A DNA stretch of 64,000 nucleotides from Gloeopeniophorella convolvens (taxonomy: Eukaryota > Basidiomycota > Agaricomycetes > Russulales). Both the position numbers and the translations under genes were made by a program. Position 1 is the stretch's first letter; each line of letters begins with the position of its first letter. The stretch spans positions 62,001-126,000 of the forward strand of contig WTXD01000026.1 of the NCBI GenBank assembly GCA_022496205.1. The letters run 5' to 3'. Below the pieces are notes generated by a model. That model saw only the letters and a list, made by a program, of their open reading frames with translations, did not search any database and was not told the DNA's origin. Shown in pieces: positions 47,404-58,172 of this stretch.

Positions 47404-48627
47404 ACGACATTCTGTGCTGACGGACCTCTTTCTCGTGTTTGTGTTCTGAGATCATGTCGGGTTTTGATAGCAGTCTGGCGGTTACTCGGGGGTGTTACGG
47501 TTACACTTTTGATAAAGGTTTGAAACGTGCAATCGATTGTATGGACCGGGCATCACGCCGTTGGTAATTTGTGCAGTGCGGAAACGATAGCGTTGGCAGC
47601 GACCAAGATGATGATGACGGGAAGACTCAAAAATCGTGGCTGGAGTACACTGATGGGTCGCCAGTCGTCTGTTGTCGTCTGCAACGTGACGCGTGACGCT
47701 GCCCGAACGCTGGAAAATTGTTCTGTGATCACGTGCTAACGCGGGACCGGGACCGGTGGACCGGTGGCCCCAGCGCCAACTTAGCAGAGCCAGCGGTTCA
47801 GCATTCCTCTGATCTTTTCCTCAACCAACATCATGCCACTGTCCTTTTCCTACGCGCGCCCTTCCTTCTCCAGTAGTCGGGATCAACCTTGAGACCGAAC
47901 CAGGCGGCATGGCTTGCTGCAAATCCTCATCTTGAGCATTCGCCCCCGGTTCCGTAAGTCGCGTGCGACCCCCTAATTCACCGTCTCGTGCGATGCTTCA
48001 CTAGGCAGTCGCGCGCCTTTGCAAGACTCTAAAGCCCTTGTGGTAATGCCGGTCGTGTTGCGTCTATAAGAACACTACCATGGCTTTACCGCCGGGTTGC
48101 TCTATTCAAAGCCGCAATTCCTCGCGGTGCCGTCGCAGGAGCCCCGGCGACGAACCTATGTCGAACCAATGACCAACACGACACCATCATGCACCATGTG
48201 TACACTTGGAAAGGGGTTGTTCTTGCTGGCCGGCAGTAGAGGCGTCTCTGGGGTGCGGTGTTGACATGTGTTAGTGAGTCTACTGTTCCGATGTTACGAT
48301 GTCACCATCTTATATATCCACTCTTTGAGCTCAGATCACACATAGCTAAGTACGCTGGCCGGGGCCTGGTTCGATGTGGATTGTGCGATTTTCATGTCAA
48401 CGCGTCAGTACGGTCCATCGCTCGTGGATCGCTGCCACTAACTTTGAAGTCTCCATAGATCCTTCACGTGCCAGGCCAGATCTTTCGAAGCGCCCAGGGG
48501 CTTTGTTAGGACCCATGCACCATGCGCGATGATATCCCGGCCACCGCAAACTCTGTCGCTGCTCGTGCTTCTTGCCTTCTAGTGTCGTATGTGGGAGTGT
48601 CTGGGGAAATCCACGGAGGGTTGGTCG
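47404..48627. other. Intergenic region, 1.2 kb
   Basis: There is no supported gene. Open frames are under 75 codons. A short GGGACCGGGACCGGTGGACCGG tract near 47,744-47,766 is a simple local repeat. Confidence 0.45.
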
Positions 48628-49145
48628 TTACAGAACTTCGAGAAGGTCGTAGAAGACGAGAGTAATTTCTTGAAGCGCGTACACGGACCTGGCACTTTCT
48701 ATCGCACTCCCTATGACTCGCTCTGAGGACATCGCTTCACCAGCATCCCACGCGATTCTCCACGCTGCATGCCTTCTCGCAATCGCCGCTCCCACAAGGT
48801 CGCCATCGTGGTGCCCGTACCTCGCCGCGGCGTTGATGTTTGCCAAAATTGTTCGAAAGGAAGAGAGCACACGCGTCGCGTCTTGCTGCGCTTTGATTCC
48901 GAACCCATCTTGTGAACTATAGGCGACCAGCTGACCCGCGGCAATGTATCCATGCGGCAATTCGGGGAGTTATCGCGCGCGCCGAACATCGAAGACCAAC
49001 GAATACCGAACTGTTGGGGCGGAAGGCTTGCGGGGCTGCGCGTTCGACGGCCGCGGCCTGACCTATAGTACGAGACCAGCTAGATAGAACACACCAGTAG
49101 AACGTCTCCACGATTTTTGCTTCCTCTTTGTCCCCCAATTCCCAT
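48628..49145 (-). CDS. Hypothetical small three-exon protein
   Basis: This is a tentative gene. An ATG at 49,143-49,145 opens MGIGGQRGSKNRGDVLL. GTGTGT to TATAG introns then join, all in phase, to VRPRPSNAQPRKPSAP. The main exon begins SQDGFGIKAQQDATRVLSS and continues RTILANINAAARYG, RHAAWRIAWDAGEAM and LQEITLVFYDLLEVL, ending at the TAA at 48,628-48,630. About 130 residues. The long exon has an Ala-rich amphipathic helical composition and looks coding. The N-terminal part is basic and less convincing. No family is recognised. It may be the end of a larger or decayed gene. Confidence 0.32.
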
Positions 49146-49424
49146 ATGACTCATTTCTGTGTGGTGTCAACATCTTCAGCTTTACCCACAGACCCCACAG
49201 ACCCATCTCTTGTCCTTGAATAACTTCCAATGGCAATTTGGGGTCCACATGGTCGTGGGGGACCCCGAACTTCGTGGCATGCATAAATATCGGCCGACCC
49301 GGGGTGCTTTGTCTTTACAACCCACCTTGACACAATCCTCTCAGCACTGGACAGCTAGCCATCAGCCAGGCTTTAAACACCACCTATACATTCTCTCAGC
49401 GACATTGTCGCGAACACGCCACCG

Positions 49425-50513
49425 ATGGTATATTGTTACCGCTGCGACCGATGGTTCCCCCACGAAAGTGCCCTCGACCAACACATACGGGACTCATCGG
49501 CCCATTGGATGTGCTGGAAGTGCAATAAAGACTTCACCAGCTACGTCGGACTCAAGGAACATTATGTCCAGAGCCCGCGTCACCACTACTGCCAATACTG
49601 CGATGAAGATCTGGATTCGAGGGGGGAGTACCTGCGGCACATGGACGCTCGACATGGGTACTGCCGGAAACATGACCAAGTCTTCGCCAACCAGAAGGGC
49701 CTTCAAGAACACTACAAACAAAGCGCGTACCACTTTTACTGCGATATCTGCGATGAATTGTTCGCCAATAACGACGATCTTTGGAACCACGCGGTATACG
49801 CGCATGAAATCTGTCCACGCCCGGGGTGCCGTACGGTATGTGCCCCCTCCGTGCACGTTCCTGCGCGCGCAGCTCACGAAGCTCCCCGCCGTTCACAGTA
49901 TGCGCCGTCGTATGACGCGCTCAAGAACCACTTCCGGACCAATCACCACTGGTGCGAGCCCTGCAACAAGTTCTTCAACTCGCCCGCGAACCTCGCCGCG
50001 CACCGCAATTCCAACGCGCACCAGCCCCACAATATCCGCTGCCCGGGCGCGGGCTGCGAGCGTACGTTTGTGTCCGGCGCGGCGCTCGTGCAGCACTTCG
50101 AGTCGGGCACGTGCGCGTCGGGCATGACGCGCGCGCAGCTCGACCGGCTCGTCGTGCGCGCGGACAAGCAGCACGTCCTGACGAATCCGGCGCGCCTCAT
50201 CGGGTGGAACGACGGTGCCACGACGAGCACGACGTGGGTGGCGACGGGCCGCTCGTGGAACGGCTTCGCCTACGAGTGCTTCCTGTGCCACCGCGACTTC
50301 AACCAGCTCGCGGGGCTCAACCAGCACCTCCAGAGCGCGGTCCACCAGGCGCGGATCTACCGCTGCCCAAAGACGGAGTGCAGCTCGGAGTTCGGCACGC
50401 TCAGCGGGCTCGCGCAGCATGTCGAGCGCGGGTCGTGCGGCGTGCGGATGTTCCGGGCGGTCCAGGACGCGATGGATAGCCTCACGCGCGGATTTAGGAG
50501 CCTCACATTCTGA
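49425..50513 (+). CDS. Multi-C2H2 zinc-finger protein
   Basis: The product is a probable nucleic-acid-binding protein. The ATG at 49,425 gives MVYCYRCDRWFPHESALDQH, the first C2H2 finger. Further fingers read CWKCNKDFTSYVGLKEH, CQYCDEDLDSRGEYLRH, CDICDELFANNDDLWNH, CEPCNKFFNSPANLAAH, CPGAGCERTFVSGAALVQH, CFLCHRDFNQLAGLNQH and CPKTECSSEFGTLSGLAQH. Spacing is irregular and linkers are not TGEKP, so tandem base-specific recognition of the usual kind is uncertain. The end, SLTRGFRSLTF, follows a helical segment. A 63-base stretch (49,835-49,897, GTATGT to TTCACAG) is an intron-like insertion that keeps the frame. The protein is 362 residues if read through, 341 if spliced. This resembles C2H2 families expanded in agaricomycetes. 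Confidence 0.85.
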   Translation: MVYCYRCDRWFPHESALDQHIRDSSAHWMCWKCNKDFTSYVGLKEHYVQSPRHHYCQYCDEDLDSRGEYLRHMDARHGYCRKHDQVFANQKGLQEHYKQSAYHFYCDICDELFANNDDLWNHAVYAHEICPRPGCRTVCAPSVHVPARAAHEAPRRSQYAPSYDALKNHFRTNHHWCEPCNKFFNSPANLAAHRNSNAHQPHNIRCPGAGCERTFVSGAALVQHFESGTCASGMTRAQLDRLVVRADKQHVLTNPARLIGWNDGATTSTTWVATGRSWNGFAYECFLCHRDFNQLAGLNQHLQSAVHQARIYRCPKTECSSEFGTLSGLAQHVERGSCGVRMFRAVQDAMDSLTRGFRSLTF

Positions 50514-51521
50514 GGGTTCAGGCCTCAGCGAAGACGGAAACTCGGTGGCGGTCAAGGGCAAGACGCGATAGGGGATCGGTACCATTGGTTGGCTCAGAAA
50601 ACGGATGCGAAAACGCAGTGTGGTTAGGCCAAGGTTTCGGCTTTCAGGTTGATATTATGCTTTATGCATGGCCAGGTCATTATACCTTAGATCAGATTGA
50701 GGGTAATGGCATGATATGTTCATTGAGAGCTATACCAATGCAGTGCATGTCAATGTCAGGCTGCCCATACGACAGGACCCTTGGGACTAGTTTCTCCGCC
50801 ACTGGGCGCTGCTGCAGCCCTGCAGTGCTGTTCTGTTATTCCAAGGACATGTAGCTTAGTGGCGCGGCTATTCCCTATGGAGATCAAGTAACGCACCTGT
50901 AAGTTTACCGCAACGATTCGGTGGGCTGAACCAGGCCCACACTGCGTGAGCAGGTGGTGATCAGAAGATGTGGCGACGCCGCGACGCCGTCAAACAATGA
51001 TAAAGAAGCGCGGAATCACGAGGCTGCGCATGGCCAAACACGTGTTGTATCTTGGCGCGCGTTGGGAAGTGCTGCTGCCCAATCGGGCGAGTAACGATAT
51101 GTTGCCCTTCGCTACGTCACCAGTCCTGCTATTGTTAGCATCACTTCTGAGGAAGCTCACCCAATTGTCACCAGGTAACGGTTTGCGGCACCTGCCCACA
51201 GTAGCTATTGGGAGCATTTCTGATTGTCAAGGATCGACGTGCACGTAATATACATGTCAGGAATTGCGTGCGGCTGCAACCTCGGTATTAAACGCTGTAC
51301 AAAGGAGCGTAACGGTGGCGTCCACGGAATGGAAGGGTCTATGGATGCGAGACAATAACGTAGATAATGCAGGTATCACGAGTCCGTGCTGTACAGAATG
51401 ATGCGAGATGGCCGGGCGGCGCAGCGCAGGTGAGCGCGGCCGGGTGGAGAGCGTTGCAAGAGCAAGGTCAAAGCGGAAGGGGATGGCATAGCGTAAAAAG
51501 ATATGGCGAAGCCCGCAGAGC
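50514..51521. other. Intergenic region, 1.0 kb
   Basis: The C2H2 gene and the nucleotidyltransferase-like gene converge here. Short frames only; no gene is supported. Confidence 0.45.
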
Positions 51522-52387
51522 TCACCGCGAAAGGTAAAGCGAGGTAATGCTAGACGTCCGCGACGGCGTCATGCTCTGTGGGAACGCGCGCGCGAGCGCG
51601 TCCTGGATGCGGTGCCGGAGCTGCGCGCGCTCCGGCGGCTGGTAGCCGGAGTAGCCCATCGGCCAACAGCGCTGCATGACCCACGTCTCGAGGCTGGCGA
51701 GGGTCCAACGGATGCCACGCTCGGTAGCGCCGAGGCGCAGCACCGCGGCGCAGTCGACGGGGTCCTGCTTTGCGTAGCGTACAAGCTTGAGCGCGATCGC
51801 CCACGCCCACGGCACTGCGACGAGCGCGAGGCCGCGCCCTTCGAAGATGGTCTGTGGGACTGAGTTCTCGGGCCGTACGGCTGCGGAGTAGATCGGGTCG
51901 TATTGTCGGCCGTATTGACTGGAAACGTAATCAACCTCGTCAGTCGGCTGGGGATGTCAGCAGACGGCGACACGCACTCAGGTGCCATGGGCAACGCAAC
52001 GTCTGCATGGTCGTTCATCCAGTCTGCGCCGAGGTTGAACTGGGTGGCGGTCTCCGCGATGCACTTCCGGAAACGTATCTCGGCGTCTTGGTATCCGAGT
52101 GCACGGTACTCGGCCGCGAAGCCGCGATGGATGTAGTCGACGTCTTGAGTGGAGTCCCGGTGGCTGAACTGGGGATGCAACACCATCACGACGCCGCCGT
52201 GGACTACAAGGCGAACCTGACGCCGGAACGAGCGGTAGAGTCGTTCTGAAAGATCCGCCAACACTAGACTGAGAACCTTGCGCGTGAGAGGGATATCGTT
52301 GACAGGTTTGAGGGCCGGTGCTCCTGGTGGCGCCAGCGCGGCGGTCGGTGGTACCCATATCGCGTGGGAGTAGATTTGGAGGGCCAT
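51522..52387 (-). CDS. Nucleotidyltransferase-like protein (AbiEii/DUF6036-type fold suspected)
   Basis: This two-exon gene encodes about 265 residues. It starts MALQIYSHAIWVPPTAAL. A domain beginning RQVRLVVHGGVVMVLHP, followed 11 residues later by STQDVDYIHRGF, fits the minimal nucleotidyltransferase pattern: hG-G-x-x-h-h, then D-h-D. A GTGCGTG intron joins APE to YGRQYDPIYSAAVRP. The second exon reads GRGLALVAVPWAWAIALKL, then VRYAKQDPVDCAAVLRLG, close to the K-x-x-h-x-x-R-x-x-x-K-D-x-x-D block of AbiEii/MNT-like enzymes. The stop is at 51,522-51,524. In bacteria such proteins act as toxins or in RNA modification. A role in the fungus is unknown. The catalytic acidic residues (D-V-D) are present, so it may be active. 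Confidence 0.62.
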
Positions 52388-55300
52388 TTAGAAGTCGAGG
52401 AGAGGAGTGGAGCGGGTGAGAGAGAGGAGGACCGGGGTAATTTTGTGTTAGTCTGGCGCGGTCAACGTGTGATGGTCGGGGGGAAAGCGAATTAGACGAA
52501 ACACGAGCTAGTGATTATATGAGGGCCCCACGGTGGCTGTAGGAAGGCACGGAAGATCAAGGCGATGTTGGGATCGGATGGCGGACACCGAGGGCTTTAT
52601 CCCGGGTGGCTGGGTGTCTGGATGTTGGTGTCAGAGTGTCTGCGTCTGCGAAACTGTGGCGTCCACAATTATGTAGAATGCCACGCCCCGTGCGCATGAG
52701 CCTTTATGCGGGAGGATGGGGACAAAAGCGCTTCCGAGAAACCGGTCAAACTTAATGGAACATGTGCATGAGCGAGCATGTTTGCACCGCCTTGCAAAGG
52801 TTCGCTACGCGTGAGAAGCGGTAGGGGTGGCGGTTCCTGATGAAAACTGCATACCGGCGTCCGACTAGACCGAGAACCACGTACCCTGTCTGCTCTCCTG
52901 TCCTAATGTTTGAAACCGCAGTCGTACTTATGTTTTGCGTGTGGGGCCCGGTGTCATTGCGCAAAAGCCTGTTGCCCCACTGCCGCTCTGCCGCTTTACC
53001 ATTCCGGGCGGAGTTCCAAACGCCAATCCCTGGGAAAGCCTGGGAACGTCATCAGTTGACTCACGTCGCCGTAGGCTTAGCTTCTGGCGCAACAGCGGTC
53101 AGCGCTTCAGCCATCACGAACTCACAGGATCTTATTTCTACCTTACCGTATACGTTCATTGGATGGCTTCCGCGAACTCCTGGGATCTGTCTTCCAGTCC
53201 GGAATCCTGGTCAACCCTCATACCCTGGTTCCCCACTCGCATCTGACTCGGTTGGCAGTGGAGCTAGTGGGCTTCTTATCCGTAGGGCCCAGCCACCCTC
53301 GACCCTCAACATCATTCATACATACATTCCCTCTTCGAGCACAGGCAAGAATAGGTGCGTGTCGATTTCTCTGCTCCAGTGTTGATAGGACAGTGTGGGA
53401 CAGAATGGTAGCTCTCGTCTTGGCCATATGAGTCTACTGGCTTCTATGATGAGTTAGTATGGATCAGTATCGGCATTCTCGATCCTAGGGGTCTTGGGCT
53501 TTCTGTGTACGAGCCAGGCATCTCAGTTACTAGTCATCCTTACCGTGTCTCCCATACACTCTCTATCCTCATATTTTCCTTTCGTCTTCTGGCTTGTTGT
53601 GCTTTCGCCCAGGAGAATGGGCCCATCCAGTCATCGTGTAACGCCAGCTGATCCGTGCCTCCAATGACGATGTGTGTTCTCCTGCTCGTTCATAGCCCCT
53701 TCCTAGGACTCGGCTCTACAACGCAAGTCCGAAAGGTACGTGGCGTACGCCCTCATACACGGAAGGAATCATTAGACAGCCTCATGGGATTCGTGGATTC
53801 GGCGCCGGCGCCATGTGTCCTACACTTACATCACTTAATCCCGCCGCTGGCGGATATTTTAACCCTTACACCCACCGCTGTTGGTACGTTGTAGTATCTT
53901 GGTGTTCGAAATCCGTTCACACCTAGTCAGGTATCAAATTTCCTCCAACTTCGCTCGCCAAATCTAATCTACGTTTCCGCGGGATGATTCATGACCGTCG
54001 TGCTACGGATCGGGTTAGCCCGCCGCACGGATGTCGCAGGTTCAAGGAACAGATACCCGGAAGGTGTATTGCATGGAGACATCCGAGTCTCACTCCAGCT
54101 GTCCCGTTAAGAGCGTGGTTTAGAGTTCCTCGGGAGGCTATGCGAAGGGCTGCACGCGTTGAGTCACGAGGATTTGATCGAATCCTAGTAAAGCGTGTTC
54201 TTTTGACAGGCAGTCGTTGTGTGTGGCGGAGGCTGCTGTTCGTGAGAGAGCTTCCTGTTGTTCCTCTCGAGACCACTAGATCAAGGGTTGCATAGGATCT
54301 GTGTACTGTATGTGCCTATACTTATGTTTGCACCTTCACTAGTCACTATTCAATCACTGTCTTGGCTTCGGCGGCGTCATGATGCGAGCTGTACCCCACG
54401 TGTAAGTAGGAGCGAGAACGGTTACGTGATCACGTATCGAAGACCAACCGGGCCGTGCATCACCAAAACCCGAAACTTCTTGCGGGCCCTTGCGGCCCGG
54501 AGGGCTCCCGGGTCCGGTTATCGCGCCCGGTATGGCCGTGTATCTTCCGAATCGAGAATTCATTGATAGCCAAGCTCGGGCAAGCTCGGGTACTTGCGAG
54601 ATCGAAACTGTGAGATGAGACCCGGTTATTACCGGAGGTTGTCGGGGTGCCATGACTTGCCATGGACCCTTGGCAATCAGTGACCGGAATCCGCATCGAC
54701 TTGCCGCCCCTTGTGATCCCGGCCAGCGTTATCACATCGTCGCACAAGTCCATCGAACTCTGCAAGGCAATGCAAGGGCCAGTGGACACCACAGTGTGCT
54801 CCATGCTGCTGAACGACGACGCGGTTCGTGTGCAACATCACAATCGGCACGGTCCCTCTCAGCTCTCACCACAATGCAAGACCACTGCCACCACTGCACC
54901 CACCACCTCAGCGCATCGCTGCTGTCTCCAATGAGCCCCTGTCCATGAATTCACCCCCATCTGCCAGCTACTCCCATACGAGCGCCTCGCAGGACGACAC
55001 GCACGCGCGATCCGCGTAGTACGGCCCCGTACTGTGCCACAACGGCGCCAACGTGCTGGCGCAGCAGGTTAAGCTGCGTAGCGCGGCCGCGACGTGGTGC
55101 GGTGACATGCGCCCGGCGCAAGCTCTGCTGCCGCCGCGTGGCTCCACCGACGAAAACAGCAGCCGCGCGCGAGCCCCCGTGTCTACGCCCGACTTGTCGC
55201 GACGACTACGCCGCGAAACCCGCTAAACGGCCTCGTCTCGAATCAAGATGACACAGTGATGATGCGGCATAACAAGCGCGTGGTTCGTGCTGGCTGTGGC

Positions 55301-57718
55301 CGTAGCAAGCCGATGCGGTCGTCATCGCCAGCGTGAACTGTATGCTCAGCGTGCGCGCAGATCGTCACTGCTCAGCCAGTTGTCTTCACATCGCAGTCGG
55401 CGTTGTTGTACAGTGCAGGGTGTGTGGGGTGAGGATGATGTTGTCCGAGTCGTGTGATGGGGTGCGCGTGATGGCGTGATGCGCAACACGTGACGCGTGA
55501 CAATTAGTGCGCAGGCGACTTGGAAATTTTCATTGTCTCTATCTCCTCCCACGACAACGGTGTGGCCCACTCCCTCCCCTGCCAGTTTTAACAGCACTTA
55601 TACATGGACAGGTGACCTTGAGGTGAGCCCCCAGGCACATCCTTGCCCCTCAGCACCTGATCGACTGACCGATGCGTGCACGCACATGCAGTTCTTCACA
55701 GACTTTGTATTTGCAGACTCCCTAACCCACACACGCCGCACATCTCCAAAGTCGTCTTTTAGTCCGTCCTTCTTCTCTTACCTCCTCCACCTTCTGACCC
55801 ACGCATGGCAGCCCCAAGACGACCCCTCGGTTCGTCTCGGACGTGAGACTGCCCAACTCTACTGCACTGCTTGCCGCACGGTCCTGTCGACGAAAACAGT
55901 GATTGCGCGCCTGCTCTCGTGCCCGCGCCCTGGCTCGTCATGATGACATTGCTGCGATTGCCGTCACGCGGCCTCGTTGCAAAGGACAAGGTTGGGCGCG
56001 AGATGTCTTGCGTGACGCGACGTCTCGAGCCTGTGCAGTATCTCTCCCTCTACCCCTCGCACCGTCACACACTGTGCCAGACCCTGTTGCGCTCTGATGC
56101 TATAGTGCGTCCCCGTTCACTTTTTGTCTTCTCCCGCTGACATGCCCTTGCATATGATATTCCAACCCTGCAGCTGTCTGCACTCGTGCGCAGTGCGCAC
56201 GTCCCGACTACCCTCCGTTGTGCACTCGGTGCTGGCACCGATGCTTCAGCACCTTGCAGCTAATGTAACCACGAACACACCGTGCTGCGGCCCTTCGTGA
56301 TACTGCCCATGTCGCCATCGCTGCCGCCCTCCCCGGGACTCGTGGCGCCATTCCACCCGCGCTTGTGCTTGCACTTGCACCTTTACCTGCATGGCCTGTC
56401 AAACGGGCGGCCGCCCGCCTATCCCCCTACTGTCGCTGCTGCCCCCGTCCACAAGATTTTCATCCTCGGCGAGAGGCGTCGTGGATGAGTACCGTGCCGC
56501 CGCACGCAGTGCCAACGGCATTGGCACTGCGCACGCTTCCCGTTGTGCACGTGCGGTTCGCTGACATATGTGCCCGCAGATCGCAAAGTCCAGAAAATCA
56601 ACGACCTTGCACGGCTGTGGGCCACGCTCGCGCTGCACAGCGCACGCAGCACGCAGTCACTCGACGACTCATATGCCAAGGCTGTGCACCAGCCACGCCA
56701 CTGCCTCTGCGTGCCTGGGTACACCGCTGCGCAGTGTTGTGTGAATCTTGCTGCGCTCGTGTCGCATCCTCACCAGAGCCTGCAGTGAAGGCAGAGGTGG
56801 ACACGGAGGAGACCGAGGGCACCACATGCGAGCACCGGCGCAAGGGAAATAAGTGCGCAAAGCAGACGCTCGCACATGCCGAGGCTGCCGAGGAGGTGAG
56901 CGGCGGGGTGGACAAGGCGCTCCCGGGTGCAGTGGGTGTCCTGCGTGCTGTATGGACGCAGCGGTGCGCTCAGCGGGTCTGGGGTGACAGAGCTCCCGTC
57001 TGCTTGGGAGCAGCGAGTAAATTATAGTGTCATGTATTCCCTTGTGTAGTGCTGGAAATACACAATTTGCACATTGATTCTACAATCTTAGTGTCAAAAG
57101 TACAATTTTCGAGCACATTATAATGAGCGACTGAAATTGTCCGGCTCTGGTAGAATCGAGATACAACTCGCCGAATCGACCAGGGTGCCATGGATCTCTC
57201 GTCCTGGTCGACCCTTTTGACCTTATAGAGTCTTATAAGGGTCCAAAATTTTCTTCGGGTTTTGGTGATGTGATACGTTGCACCTGTACCACCATGAGAC
57301 CCTTCTGCTATCCGACTACAATCCAAGCTCAATTCTCCAGTCCGATGTGGCGTAGGGTGCTTTGTGATGGGCACTCCAGAACTAGAAAGCTCAACTTGGT
57401 CTGAAACTGCAATCTCGACCTGTCGCGGAGCGCCCGGATGCCGTCATCGATCAAACACGTTGTTTTCGTGCTGTCTTCTCAAGTAACCCAGGGCCATGCG
57501 ATGTATTGCCTCTGCATCGGAACTCGCTATATGCACTACCCTCGTTGCGTACCTCGGCGATTGGGGGATGGTCTACTCACTGCCAAGCACAGCTTGACGA
57601 GAACGAGTACTTCAGGATTACATCCCTTGAACGTAGACAATGGGGCTTGAAGCTTGAACCCTCAACTGGCGCCCCTCCTTTCGAACGCAGCAATACATGA
57701 TGTATCTTAATCCATTGT
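52388..57718. other. Gene-poor, partly degraded region, 5.3 kb
   Basis: There is no convincing intact gene. The left part has a 181-codon ATG frame at 52,840-53,385 (plus) with a bland composition. From 54,650 to 57,030 the DNA is GC-rich and coding-like on the plus strand, with pieces such as IPASVITSSHKSIELCKAM (near 54,720) and EVDTEETEGTTCEHRRKG (near 56,800). It is broken by stops and frame changes. The related words CGACGAAAACAG occur at about 55,148 and 55,890. It looks like a decayed gene or element. Confidence 0.3.
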
Positions 57719-58073
57719 ATGTGCCTCGTGCATACCGCTCCTCTGCCTCGCCCTGATACTGTCCAATTCCGCAACCTCTCCGAAGTGCCCTCTGGAGCAT
57801 CGCTGAACATGCGTTCGAAGACATATCACTGTGCGGCGTCTTCCATGCTCACCTACTCCGTTATACTGGACAACATGATGAGCACCGATCGCCGTATACA
57901 AGCAACCCGATCTCCGCTATCCAAGGCCTCCCCTAGAAAACGTTTCCTCCACCACCTTCACCTCCTCCACAGTCACCTCGCACCGTTTCAGCGAGCTCGT
58001 TATCAACTTTCAGGACGCTGTGCAAGCTACCTTTGCACCAGCTGCCATCGATATGCTTGGCGGAGTTGAATAG
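57719..58073 (+). CDS. Hypothetical small two-exon protein, tentative
   Basis: An ATG at 57,719 opens MCLVHTAPLPRPDTVQF and runs to DNMMSTDR. A GTATAC donor and CCCTAG acceptor then keep the frame to a helical end, FSELVINFQDAVQATFAPA, then GGVE and a TAG at 58,071-58,073. About 108 residues with no known family. The gene would end only 100 bases before the next ATG and overlaps the probable upstream promoter of that gene, which weakens it. The C-terminal helix is the only coding-like part. Confidence 0.22.
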
Positions 58074-58104
58074 GTCGCGTGCTCGCGCTGTGTCCAACCT
58101 TAGG

Positions 58105-58110
58105 TATATA
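58105..58110 (+). promoter_or_regulatory. TATA box of long form 2
   Basis: TATATA (in AGGTATATAGTAGG) lies about 63 bases before the ATG at 58,173 and fits a core promoter with a very short leader. Confidence 0.45.
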
Positions 58111-58172
58111 GTAGGGCCTGGCATGCGTTCTCCTGCCTTCTGCCCCCTCCTTGATACCTCAGGCGCATCAAA

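Noticed and set aside
52840..53385. 181-codon plus-strand frame starting at an ATG
   Set aside because: Unbiased composition, no recognisable domain and no promoter or splice support; kept only as a note.
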